DNA from: Mesostigma viride
Taxonomy: Eukaryota; Streptophyta; Mesostigmatophyceae; Mesostigmatales; Mesostigmataceae
Direction of reading: 5' to 3'
Assembly: GCA_009746045.1 (NCBI GenBank)
Contig: RPFO01000103.1
Span: 2,702,738-2,726,237 of the forward strand
DNA length: 23,500 bases
Shown here: positions 9,301-17,248 of the stretch, in pieces
Position numbering within the stretch: position 1 is the stretch's first letter
How the letters are laid out: each line of letters opens with the position of its first letter
Made by a program: the position numbers and the translations under genes
The notes under the pieces: generated by a model
Told to the model about the DNA's origin: nothing
Databases searched by the model: none
The model's input: the letters and a program-made list of their open reading frames with translations, nothing else

Positions 9301-10880
9301 AGCAATGATGGCTCATTTCATTCAGCATGGAAACTCTCCTTGTGTAAAACCTTGATGTTTCTACTCACTCTCATTTTCAAGGAAAGTGCTCTTTAAATTG
9401 AATGCCTTCTGTATTTTTGCTTGGTGTGCTTATCATGTTTTTTTCCAATGCAGGTAAAGACCAAGCACTATGTGTGGGACCTTCTCACCAATGATCCGTC
9501 GCGCACCATCGAGCTGGGCAAGCGCTCGGTGAAAGACGGGTACCGGTTTTCTGAGGACGAGATGACGGCGGCAAGGGATTTGCTGGTAGAAGATGCCCTT
9601 CCCAAGGCTGATTACAGCGACCCTGCGAATGGCGACGAGGCCTACTGGTGAGCCTTGTTTTTTGCAAATGCTACTTACGCCGTCTGCTTTGGTTATTTTA
9701 ATTCAGTCCTATTGAAAGGCGCCTTGGGATTAGCCATGCAATCATGTTTTACTGTCACAAAGCCAGCCCTAGTAATTAATATCTAGTTTGTTTGGTTTTA
9801 CCCATCCGGTGCCATGATCTTGCCGCCAGTAAAAGCGTCCTGTGTTGTATCTGTTTTTTTTTTTTAATAACCAATACTTAATAATAATACTCTTTGCTGG
9901 GTTATCGGTGTGCGTTTGTTTGAATGCAGGCGAGATCGCTGTGCTGACACAACGTTCAACGTGCTGGCATGGGCATCATTAAACCTGACGCCGCTTGTGC
10001 CGCAAGTCATTGTAGCGGCGTGTGGGGGCGTGAAGCGCTACGCGGATTCTTTCCACAAAGTCAGGATACACGGGTTCAACTACCGCACAGAGGCTGCGGA
10101 CCAATCCCAGGGAAAGCGGCACAAGAATGCGGGAGTTGCGGTGCATGGCCCGGGCGGTGTAGACTTTGGTTTCATCACACACATTCTGAAGGCCAGGTTA
10201 GAGTACCCACGAGGGGGCTGGGAATGGCAGCTGTTGTTGAAGGTGGAGCTTTTTGATCGCCTTCATGTCGCTCACCTGCCCCAGGAGAGGTTGGTGGTCA
10301 TCAGCAGCGCACAGGCCCCCAGGTCGTCGTGCCTTGTGTTGCCAGGTGCAGTGAGCTCAGTTGGGTATGTCGTCGATGAATGCTATGCTCCCGAAATGGT
10401 GGTGGGGGGGGCTCAATCCCTGCCAAACTGCCATGGAGCATGGCACATCAGGCGCAATCTGCCCTCAGTAACCATGTGTATCACAGCCTGGCAGCAGATT
10501 TCCCCACCATGCCGCAGTTTGAAGTGATTGAGGAGGGTGAGCCGATGCCACCGCCTAGTGGCAAGAAGAAAGGCAAGAAGAAGGGGTCCAAGAAGAAGAA
10601 GAAGGTGGCAGCGGCAGACGTAGGTGATGGCGACGTGGTGCGCCGCGCTGGCAAGGCACCTGCTCGAGGGCGCAGCCGCAAGCGTGGTGCTCCCACAGAT
10701 GCTGGACCTAGCCAGCCCACCGTTGTAATTGAGGAGGTCCCTATGGCAAAGAGGGCCAGTGGAAGGCAGCGTAAAGCTGTGAACTATTGCGACACTAGTG
10801 GGGATGACACTATGTCATCAGAAGATGATGTTGATGCAAGCAACCCCTCGGACAGCAGTTCTGAAGAAGATGACTTTTGA
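6363..10880 (+). CDS. CACTA/EnSpm tnp2-type transposase, six exons, two poly-G frameshifts
   Basis: This is the catalytic transposase of the CACTA element, expected to act in the nucleus on its TIRs and subterminal repeats. Exons are 6363-6977, 7157-7882, 8074-8256, 8685-9208, 9454-9647 and 9930-10880. All introns are GT-AG and the phases agree. The start is the ATG in aacaATGGCGG. Numbering allows for one missing G at 6404-6408 and one at 10404-10411, giving about 1064 residues. Visible features: PLYSG near the N-terminus; a C-x-C...C-x2-C cluster (about 117-135); the tnp2/Transposase_21 core with candidate acidic residues in FDG (D234), HDYPGFG (D333) and LIDEFHLGANN (D430); a DUF4218-like part in exon 4 (KTHDKLELF...RLPVLLRG); a DUF4216-like part in exon 6; a Lys-rich nuclear-localisation-like run; and an acidic Ser/Asp tail. 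As given, both frameshifts would stop the protein early. Confidence 0.85.
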
Positions 10881-11023
10881 TTTAATTTGGGCATGACAGC
10901 ATTGTTTATGGAATGATGTGCTGTTTTATATTGTATGAACCCTATATTGCACCTTTGTGGTGCACCCTATAATGCATATCAAAGTGGTGTTGAGTTTTTT
11001 TTTTCACGTTAAGGACTTAATGA

Positions 11024-11029
11024 AATAAA
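11024..11029 (+). terminator. Polyadenylation signal AATAAA of the tnp2 gene
   Basis: AATAAA lies 144 bases after the tnp2 stop codon, in an AT-rich 3' UTR and just before the right subterminal array. Confidence 0.6.
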
Positions 11030-11046
11030 GCTCATGATTTTTCTCG

Positions 11047-11372
11047 TGTTACACTCTTGGTGAGAAATTTCTCACCACGTTGACTTGTGATTTTTCTCGT
11101 GTTAGTGATTTTTCTCGTGTTGGTGAGAAACTTCTCAATTTTCTCAATTTTCTCACTTTTTCTCACTTTTTCTCACCCATTCTCACCTTTTTTCTCACTT
11201 TAGGGTTTTTTCTCACCCCAATCTCACCAAAACCCCCTTTTTCTCACCAAAATCTCACCCTGGTGAGATTTTTTGCCTAGCGTTTGCGGAAAAAAATTGA
11301 GATTTTTCTCAATTTTCTCAAAAAATTCTCACAAAGGGTGAGAAAATTGAGGGTTTTGAGAAAATTCTCAGA
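11047..11372 (-). repeat. Right subterminal TTTCTCAC array of the CACTA element
   Basis: Dense TTTCTCAC and TTCTCAA(T/A) motifs are the mirror image of the GTGAGAAA array at the left end. Palindromic spots are ggtgagaaatttctcacc (11059-11076) and TCTCACCCTGGTGAGA (11253-11268). The second differs at one base from the 16-bp palindrome of the left array. The TIR follows to 11388. Confidence 0.85.
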
Positions 11373-11493
11373 ATCTGAGTTCCTAGTGAGGTGTGTTGGG
11401 AACGTGTGGCACGTAATATAGCCTGTATGATGAATATTGCATGGCGGTGTGCCATCGGATTTTGTGCTAGTTGTCAAACGTGTCTTTGCAGCC

Positions 11494-12125
11494 ATGCCAC
11501 ACAAAGTGCCGGAGCATAAATTTGTAGAAAAAAAGACTGTCACGGTGAAGGATGCTCTGGGGAATACAGTTTCGCAGGTCAAGTTTAGCTGCTCATTTTG
11601 CGGCCACAATTTTACCAGTGGCGATGGCAAGCAGATCAGTGTGACCAGGATGCGCGCACATTTGCGAGCATCGCAGGGCAGGCGTCTATGCCCTGCGAGC
11701 CCCGCAGGGCAGGGCATAGACGCCTGCCCTGACGCAAAGATTGGGCAGAAACGGAAGCTAGAATTCCAGGAGTTGTGGGCAAGAAGGCCGGGCTGAAGGC
11801 GAAGAAGCAGCGGCACCTGAGCTTCAGGGCAGTGGCGGAGAGCGGCCAGGGCCTTGCGTCGGGGTCGGCCATTGCAGGTGATCCTCGCCAGCAGACAATC
11901 ACGAGGTTTGTGAACCCCACAAACGAAGAGGAGTGCCAGCTCCTGGTGGCCAACTTCTTTGTTGAGAACGCAATTTCCTTTCACGCGGCTCAGAGCCGCT
12001 CTTTCAAGGCGATGATTTCCGGCCTGAGTCAGTACAAAGGGCTGATCACTGCTCCCAGTCGGTGGCTGCTGGCAGGCAAACTTCTTCAGAAGCAAAAGAC
12101 AAGGCAATTAGTTATTCATTCATGA
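11494..12125 (+). pseudogene. hAT transposase N-terminal remnant (BED-like finger, truncated)
   Basis: The ATG at 11494 starts MPHKVPEHKFVEKKTVTVKD, followed by FSCSFCGHNFTSGDGKQ and RMRAHL, a C-x2-C...H arrangement like the BED-type DNA-binding finger of hAT transposases. The frame shifts at about 11775-11796, and a second open frame continues to 12125 with QQTITRFVNP and NFFVENAISFHAAQSRSFKA, which resembles the start of the hAT transposase body. No RNase-H-like catalytic core or C-terminal dimerisation region follows before the element ends at 12417. It could still supply DNA-binding activity if translated, but the frameshift argues against this. A 23-bp-arm hairpin is embedded in the reading frame at 11674-11731. 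TTTGCAG just before the ATG could be a splice acceptor. Confidence 0.65.
11674..11731. repeat. Perfect 23-bp inverted repeat, 12-base loop, inside the hAT remnant
   Basis: The left arm (11674-11696) and right arm (11709-11731) are perfectly complementary, and the loop is gagccccgcagg. The arms contain GGCGTCTATGCCCTGC and its complement. The segment reads through in frame within the transposase remnant. Confidence 0.93.
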
Positions 12126-12417
12126 CCCATTTTGATATAGGATGATCAGATTTGATAGCTCGTTGTCTCATTCATGCATGGTAATGGTTGTCAGTGTTCT
12201 GACTTGACTGCACCTTGCCATGAGTGGTAACCATATTGCATAACTATACCCTAAAGCCTCAAACCCAAAAGGCCCATTCATAACCATGCTCTAAAGGCCG
12301 AATTGCACACTGTCGTATTTTGCCGTATTCAAGCCGACGTATTCTGCCGGGGTCTACGTATATACCCGTATTTTGGAGGCCGACGTATTTGACGTACCGA
12401 CGTATTTCACAACCTGG
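12126..12417. other. Right non-coding arm and TIR of the hAT-like element
   Basis: No gene is seen. From about 12310 the sequence is packed with GACGTATT/CCGTATT motifs that mirror the left arm. It ends in the inverted repeat at 12400-12417, followed by the target copy at 12418-12425. Confidence 0.75.
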
Positions 12418-12426
12418 AAGACGGCC

Positions 12427-13392
12427 AGAAAGTTATCCCTGTGCGACATAGTGGCCTGCTCTGCTGCTGACATCTTGTCGGCATCCTTCAGCACAATCCG
12501 GAGCACCTTCAGATCTGGCTGAGGCGCCAGCTGTCCGGCGACGGTTTCACCCCATGAACCGCAATCTGATGCGAGCGAGCACGAGACGGTGATCAGATTC
12601 CACCGTGCTGACAGAATCTTGCAGGACGCGAGCATCGACAACTGAGGGGCGCTGAGCCCGACGTACGCAGATATAGTCAAGGCACACCACCCGATCCGAC
12701 GGCCCCAAAATTAAGGTGGCAAGCTGCTCAGCGGGGCGCTCGAAAGAAGCATTGCATGCAACCAGCGCAGATTCTGCCAGCAGATTCGCAAATAAAGGCG
12801 TGTTACCGTTGGCTGTCGTGTTGGTTGGGGAGTACTGAGCGCCCCCAGTGCCAACTGGCAGCGTGGCGTTGGCGTCGAGCAGCATAACCAGGAAGTGCCG
12901 AGCTAGCTGGGATGTTGGCCTCCTCCTCCTTGAGGGCGTTGAAGAAGGCCTCACGTTCCGCCTGAGCTCGACCCGCATGTGGTGCATATCCCACGATAAC
13001 GGTTAGCGTGTGGTGGGAATGGCCCTCAGTGGCCGAAAAAGTGGCCACTAGCACACGCGGGGACCGCAGCACGATGGACTGGAGCTGCTCTGATGCTGCC
13101 GTCGAGCACAAGAGGCCCACACCACCTTGACCCGGCGCGTCGCCGCCACCATATAATGGAACCGCCAGCCCGGCCGCACGAAGGTCGTCGACCATGCAGC
13201 AGACCGTTGACCCCTTGCTGAGGGTCAACGGTGCGACGGTGCTCCTGGACCCCGAGGACAGCGATCTTGTTGTCGGCGCACAAGGCGATCAGCTCGTCGA
13301 CGCGGTGGCGTGCTGGGGTGCCGCCGCTCGTAGAAGGATCAGACTGCAGGGAGGGTGCGCACATTAAAGCTTGCAATACCAAGAATGGGCCG
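12427..13392 (-). pseudogene. LINE ORF2, APE-type endonuclease domain (frameshifted)
   Basis: On the minus strand the block opens with PILGIASFNVRTL, the usual N-terminal endonuclease strand containing the conserved Asn. Then come VLGVQEHRR (catalytic Glu), VIVGYAPHAG, LLDANATL (D-x-N-A), DYICVR and SDHRLV (the C-terminal Asp-His pair). These define an exonuclease-endonuclease-phosphatase nickase of a non-LTR retrotransposon. At least four frame changes, near 13345, 13200, 12950 and 12555, are needed to read it, so it is dead. It precedes the linker and RT block now at 698-1. Confidence 0.88.
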
Positions 13393-13530
13393 TTGCCCTA
13401 TCAGCGGGGGGGTGAGGGTGGGGGTGGGGGTCAGTGATGGGCCATACGCGATACGCGTCGTACGCGGCCCCAGGTGTATAATGTATAATACGCGGTGTAT
13501 AATGTATTATACGCTAATCGTACGCTAACT

Positions 13531-13573
13531 GTTGAAAACCCCTTTTTTGGCATGGTTTTGAGGGGTTTTCAAC
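13531..13573. repeat. 13-bp inverted repeat near the left end of the second hAT-like element
   Basis: gttgaaaacccct (13531-13543) pairs with aggggttttcaac (13561-13573) across a 17-base spacer. It lies just inside the TACGC-rich subterminal region. Confidence 0.85.
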
Positions 13574-13824
13574 ATTCTGAGCAACCAAGCATGGTCTGCT
13601 GGTGTTTTTGCCATACCTTTTGGCTATACATGACATATATAGCATGACCTTGGCATTGTCATCACTACCTAGAAATACAAGCATAGTTTCTAACGGTCTA
13701 TAACTTGATAGTTTCTCTTCAAAATCGAGACAACATGCGACTAAGTATCAATACCAGTATCAATTCACAACTCACTGGAAAGGATAGTAGATAATAATTT
13801 TGTAGAACTCAAGATATGCATGCA

Positions 13825-14343
13825 CTATACATTGCCCCGAGGTGTCGATGACATTGAAGGGCGTCGATGGCATTGAAAGGCGCAAATGAATGCCTTGCAC
13901 AGCTCCTCGTCCAGCCGCTCTTTGCTGAGCCCATAAGGTGCGGGCAAATTACCGTCGGTGGATTGGCCCTTTGATGATCCGCTTGGCCCAGCCGCCCCAG
14001 CAGCGCGCCCCGAGGTGTTGCTGGCATGAGCGGACACCCAGTTAGAGGCGTCGGTTTTTACAACGTCTGCAAGCCTGTCTTTAAGTGCCGCCCGCACATC
14101 AGCCTGCTTCTTGGCGTCACTAGTCGCCTTCCTCTTCCTGGTATTGCTTTCCTTCTCCGCCTGCTCAACCAGCAGCCTGTAACGGAGTACTCCATCATCC
14201 ACGTAGTAGTTATTTGTCTGCTGCCCATTCTTGAGGATGCGCTCTTTGCTAATGTATGTCCAGACAGTTTCGGATGTGGCCTCTTCTTCATCGGGCCGCA
14301 CATCATCATTGTGTTCCATTGACTCCTCACTCGCGTCAGCCAT
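13825..14343 (-). CDS. Hypothetical 172-residue protein in the second hAT-like element
   Basis: The ORF runs from the ATG at 14343 to the stop at 13825. It begins acidic (MADASEESMEHNDDVRPDEE), then has WTYISKERILKNGQQTNNYY, a basic nuclear-localisation-like stretch (TRKRKATSDAKKQ), a Lys/Asp helix-prone part, and an Ala/Gly/Ser-rich segment. The last 15 residues may be intron read-through, since the 3' end holds a duplicated tcaatg(c/t)catcgac motif. No zinc finger or catalytic motif is visible. It may be the first exon of a degraded transposase-associated gene or a captured host fragment. Confidence 0.4.
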   Translation of the reverse strand: MADASEESMEHNDDVRPDEEEATSETVWTYISKERILKNGQQTNNYYVDDGVLRYRLLVEQAEKESNTRKRKATSDAKKQADVRAALKDRLADVVKTDASNWVSAHASNTSGRAAGAAGPSGSSKGQSTDGNLPAPYGLSKERLDEELCKAFICAFQCHRRPSMSSTPRGNV

Positions 14344-14829
14344 GCCTGGATGTCGATATGCTACGCACTGATGTTGCTGGCAGACAAAGAAACCTTGTCA
14401 CCTGTTGTCTTTAGTCTTCAGCCTTCACGCCTTCACATTCCCGCCTTCACAAGTCACGATTCGAACGCTTTCTTGCATTATACACTAGCTAGCTCATCAC
14501 GCAATTATTTGTTCCTACTACAGGTCGGCGCGCCGCAGTCTAGGCAAGCAAATGCACCCACCTCGTAACTCGTAAGCCAAAGATATGCCAAAAAATACGC
14601 GAAAATACGCAAAAATGCGCAAAATTACGCGTTGCGTATAAAAGTACCCCATTTTCGTACGCGCCGCTTGCGTATCGCGCATAATACGCTAAATACGGCG
14701 TATAATACGGCGTATGGCCCATCACTGGTGGGGGTGGAGAAGGGTAGTGCTGGAGGTGGGGGTGGGGGTGGGGGTGGGGGGGGAGGGGGAGGTTGGCGAT
14801 TGGGGTTAATGCTTGTCAACGCATGGAGT

Positions 14830-16541
14830 CTATCTTTCCGGGCGGATACAGTATGCGTCCGACGTCTCCGTCCTGGCTGCATGGGGTCGCCGGCGTGTCG
14901 ACTGGGCCTCATCCCGCTCAAGGCGGGCCAGGAGGCGTTTGAGGCTGGTAAATTGGCGGGAAGGTTGACCGTGGCGTGCCTGGCGACCTTGCATATCCTC
15001 ATCATGCTCGCACGGTGCGACATGAGGGTGGAAAGGGGCTTGTTTATTAAAGGCTATGCCCAAAGCCTATTGTACCGCGAGGCCGCGAGGGTGTGCCCTT
15101 ACCGGGCGCCCTCCATACCCGGGACGTGCGTGGACGATGATGACGCAGCTGGGGCGTGCTTGGGACGGCCCGGCTTGTGCCGCTTGTTAGGAGCCTGCAC
15201 ATCCGTGCGCTGACCGTTGATGAAGAGCACGGGGGTGTCGTTGACGAGGCGGACGTAGACCTTCTTGCCCTCATGCCTGGCCTGGACGGCTGCGTCGCTG
15301 CCCAGCAAACCGTTCTTGATGACTAGCTGGGCCGGGGAGAGTAGGTCGTCGAGGCTCGGCGCGTTTCTCCCGCCCAGGAGCTTGCGGGCCTGGAGTACTT
15401 TCACCTTCAGTGCTGGCCATATTCGCGAAGGTCACCCGGATGGGGCCAGGCTGGCCCGCCATCCAGGCTGCCGACTCAATGCGGATGCGTTTGTTGCCCA
15501 GATGTGCACAGCCGGCCCACAATGAGGCTGTGGTGCAGGCGTTGTGCTAGCATCAGCTCCGTTTCCGGCTGCTGCGCGACCTCGAAATACCGGACCACTA
15601 TACTGCGTGAGCGCTGGTCCTCCTTGACATGCAGCGGTCTTGTGTGCCGCAGCCCCCTTGCGGGCGCCATCCGCCATCAGGTTGGCAATGTCCGTCTGCT
15701 TCACCATGTTAGCGTAGCTGGTGGGTGTGGGGGCAGCTGGCCGTGGCGGGTTGGTCAGGGCGGCCTTGACCTCGGCCATGCTGGAGTGGAGCTCAGCAGA
15801 CTGTGTCTTGGCGGATAGCAGTGGATAGGGCGCCGAGTTGAGCGGCCATGTCTTCGACTTTCTGGTTGAGCTGGCGCAGGGTTGCGTCCGGGGAAGCAAT
15901 GGCGGTGCCTTCGGCATCCTCGAAAGCGGCAACAAGTGCCCGGAGGCAAGGGGCCTTCGCGTAGCTCAGAAAAACAGAAAGACGAAGCTGGGGCAGCTCC
16001 AGTTCGCGAACGTCTTCCACTGAAATGGTCTCGCTAGACGTGCTGGGAAAATAGATCGGAATGTCCTTGGCGTGCAGGTGGTGCAGGATAGCCTGCGCCT
16101 GCTTGGCGGTAATAGAAAAGAACCGGTGCTCGGCGACAGCCTCGCCAGGCATGAAGGATGCTGGGTCGAACTCAGCGTCGTCGATGGCGTCGTCGTCGTC
16201 GTCGTCGTCAAGGGGGTCGTCTTCACGGAAAACCTCGCTGGAAAAAGGAGCCGCAGGAGGAGGGATCTCAAGGAGACAACCAGCGCAGGCCAGAAATCGG
16301 GAGAATCCGGACCATGGTAGCTCGAGCCTGCCGTTATCTTGTCCGCGTGTTCGATCTGGCTGTCCATCTCGTCGGCGGGGCCGGCGCAATGCCGCTTAGA
16401 CGAAACGTTAATGGCGGCTTCAGCAGGCGGTGGCTGGGTCGCAATGGTGTCCACAGCGTCGACTAGTTGCGTGATGGTGTGAGGCGCTGAATCCTCCCCA
16501 TCGGCGGGGGAGTGGGAGGCGGCTGAAGGTGATTCCGCCAT
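14830..16541 (-). pseudogene. LINE ORF1 (gag-like), frameshifted
   Basis: The reading starts at the ATG at 16541 (MAESPSAASHSPADGEDS) and passes through at least four frames. The stretches are KITAGSSYHGPDSPDFWPAL; then an Asp-rich run (DDDDDDDAIDDAEFD) and VRELELPQLRLSVFLSYAKA, with a helix-prone region ending QLNQKVEDMAAQL; then RSIVVRYFEVAQQPETEL; and finally IKNGLLGSDAAVQARHEG and KKVYVRLVNDTPVLFINGQR. The acidic N-terminus, coiled coil and C-terminal RNA-binding-like region fit ORF1 proteins of plant and algal L1 elements. It lies upstream of the ORF2 endonuclease, separated by a C-rich spacer now holding the second hAT-like element. Confidence 0.7.
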
Positions 16542-16604
16542 GGCTAGTTTCCGGAAAATACGATCCCTGCCTGCGCTGCGTTTTATGATTAATTAATTAA
16601 TTAA

Positions 16605-17228
16605 TAGACACGTGACTGCGTCACGTGAGCATAAGTCCTCAGTGGGAGGGGAACATGGGATGGAATGGATGGTATAAGCTATCTAGGTCCTAGTTACAGG
16701 GGTGTGGGCACCGCGGCCCGAATCGCTATGAATGCCATACTTGGTCACACGCGGAGCCCCCACAGGCTTGGGGGTGGTCTCCTTCATCACTACTTGCCAT
16801 CTATCCTTGCGCACCATCTGCCTCCATATTACAGACAAACCAGGAGGCTGCCCGGGGGTGAGCCCGTCACGTCTAGTGTAGCACATGTCCATGCCGAGTC
16901 TATCACGAAATGTCCACGGCTTCTCGATGAGCGTTTTATGATATTGCGCTAAATCTTGGGCGATGGTGGCTGAAAATTATATCATCGTGTTCGTCATCAA
17001 AAGGCGCTTCTACTGCAATTTACCCGACCAAATTTCATGCCCGGATGTAAAAGTTATGAGCATTCTAGGCATCCATAGCTCGCCATGCCCGAGTGATGGG
17101 ATGGTATTGCAGGCTGCATGTTAGCCGTCATGACTGGCATTAGTCATGCACGCCGCCATACCATCCATTCCATCCCATGTTCCCCTCCCAATGAGGACTT
17201 ATGCTCACGTGACGCAGTCACGTGTCTA
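16605..17228. mobile_element. MITE-like element with 71-bp TIRs
   Basis: The 71-bp terminal repeats 16605-16675 and 17158-17228 are inverted copies with one mismatch by eye. Each starts TAGACACGTGACTGCGTCAC, which is itself a hairpin (CACGTGAC-TGC-GTCACGTG). The element is flanked by (TTAA)n on both sides (16589-16604 and 17229-17248). The target duplication may be TTAA or TA, hidden in the repeat. There is no complete transposase. An exon-like open frame lies inside at 16969-16683 (minus). Confidence 0.85.
16683..16969 (-). pseudogene. Exon-like open frame carried inside the MITE-like element
   Basis: On the minus strand, ataattttcag at 16970 and beyond resembles a splice acceptor. The frame then stays open for about 95 codons: TIAQDLAQYHKTLIEKPWTF, RDRLGMDMCYTRRDG, IWRQMVRKDRWQVVMKETTP, and then a stop at 16683. 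The mix of aromatic, acidic and basic residues looks coding, but no family is recognised. It may be the last exon of a captured host gene or a transposase remnant. Confidence 0.3.
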
Positions 17229-17248
17229 TTAATTAATTAATTAATTAA

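Larger units (their letters stand above)
1079..11388 (+). mobile_element. CACTA (EnSpm/CMC) transposon with tnp2 and a TnpA-like gene
   Basis: The left end reads CACTAGGAACTCGGCTTTGA at 1079. The reverse complement of the right end (ending 11388) reads CACTAGGAACTCAGATTCTG, so the TIRs match for 12 bases and diverge gradually. AG borders both ends (1077-1078 and 11389-11390), a plausible 2-bp target duplication. Inside each end are dense GTGAGAAA repeats in inverted orientation, as expected for the subterminal repeats of CACTA elements. The interior carries a tnp2-type transposase on the plus strand and a second multi-exon gene on the minus strand, the En/Spm-like two-gene plan. It sits inside the hAT-like element 699-12417. 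Apart from two poly-G frameshifts in tnp2 it looks complete and young. Confidence 0.85.
699..12417. mobile_element. hAT-like DNA transposon, internally deleted, interrupted by a CACTA element
   Basis: The ends are perfect inverted repeats: CCAGGTTGTGAAATACGT at 699-716 and its complement at 12400-12417. AAGACGGC flanks both sides (691-698 and 12418-12425), and this 8-bp duplication fits hAT. Both subterminal regions are rich in GACGTATT/ATACG motifs. The remaining gene (11494-12125) has a BED-like zinc finger and the beginning of a hAT transposase but no catalytic or dimerisation part, so the copy is non-autonomous. Without the CACTA insert the element would be about 1.4 kb. Because of neighbouring bases the duplication can also be read as 10 bp (gaagacggcc) with a 17-bp TIR starting CAGG. 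Confidence 0.85.
13432..14727. mobile_element. Second hAT-like element, between LINE ORF1 and ORF2
   Basis: The inverted ends CAGTGATGGGCCATACG (13432-13448) and its complement (14711-14727) match over 17 bases. GTGGGGGT flanks both sides (13424-13431 and 14728-14735), an 8-bp target duplication typical of hAT, although the target is a G/T-rich simple repeat and so less conclusive. Both ends carry dense TACGC/ATACG motifs, similar in style but not in sequence to the element at 699-12417. The element is 1296 bases long and holds one ORF but no recognisable transposase core. Confidence 0.85.
1..16588 (-). mobile_element. Degenerate L1-like LINE, split by later insertions, 3' part off the left edge
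   Basis: Three coding blocks read in LINE order on the minus strand: an ORF1/gag-like region (16541-14830), an APE-type endonuclease (about 13392-12427), and the linker plus N-terminal reverse transcriptase (698-1). The blocks join if the hAT-like element 699-12417 and the hAT-like element 13432-14727 are removed. The element is inactive because every block has several frameshifts. ORF1 plus an APE/RT ORF2 is the L1-type layout known from plants and green algae. The 5' boundary is uncertain; it is set here at the TTAA repeat beyond the ORF1 ATG, but 5' UTR may continue past the MITE at 16605-17228. Confidence 0.8.

Noticed and set aside
6363-10880. Transposase first considered as Kyakuja-Dileera-Zisupton (KDZ)
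   Set aside because: The CACTA-type ends, the PLYSG and C-x-C...C-x2-C N-terminus, and the tnp2, DUF4218-like and DUF4216-like order fit EnSpm/CACTA better. The 8-bp duplication belongs to the outer hAT-like element.
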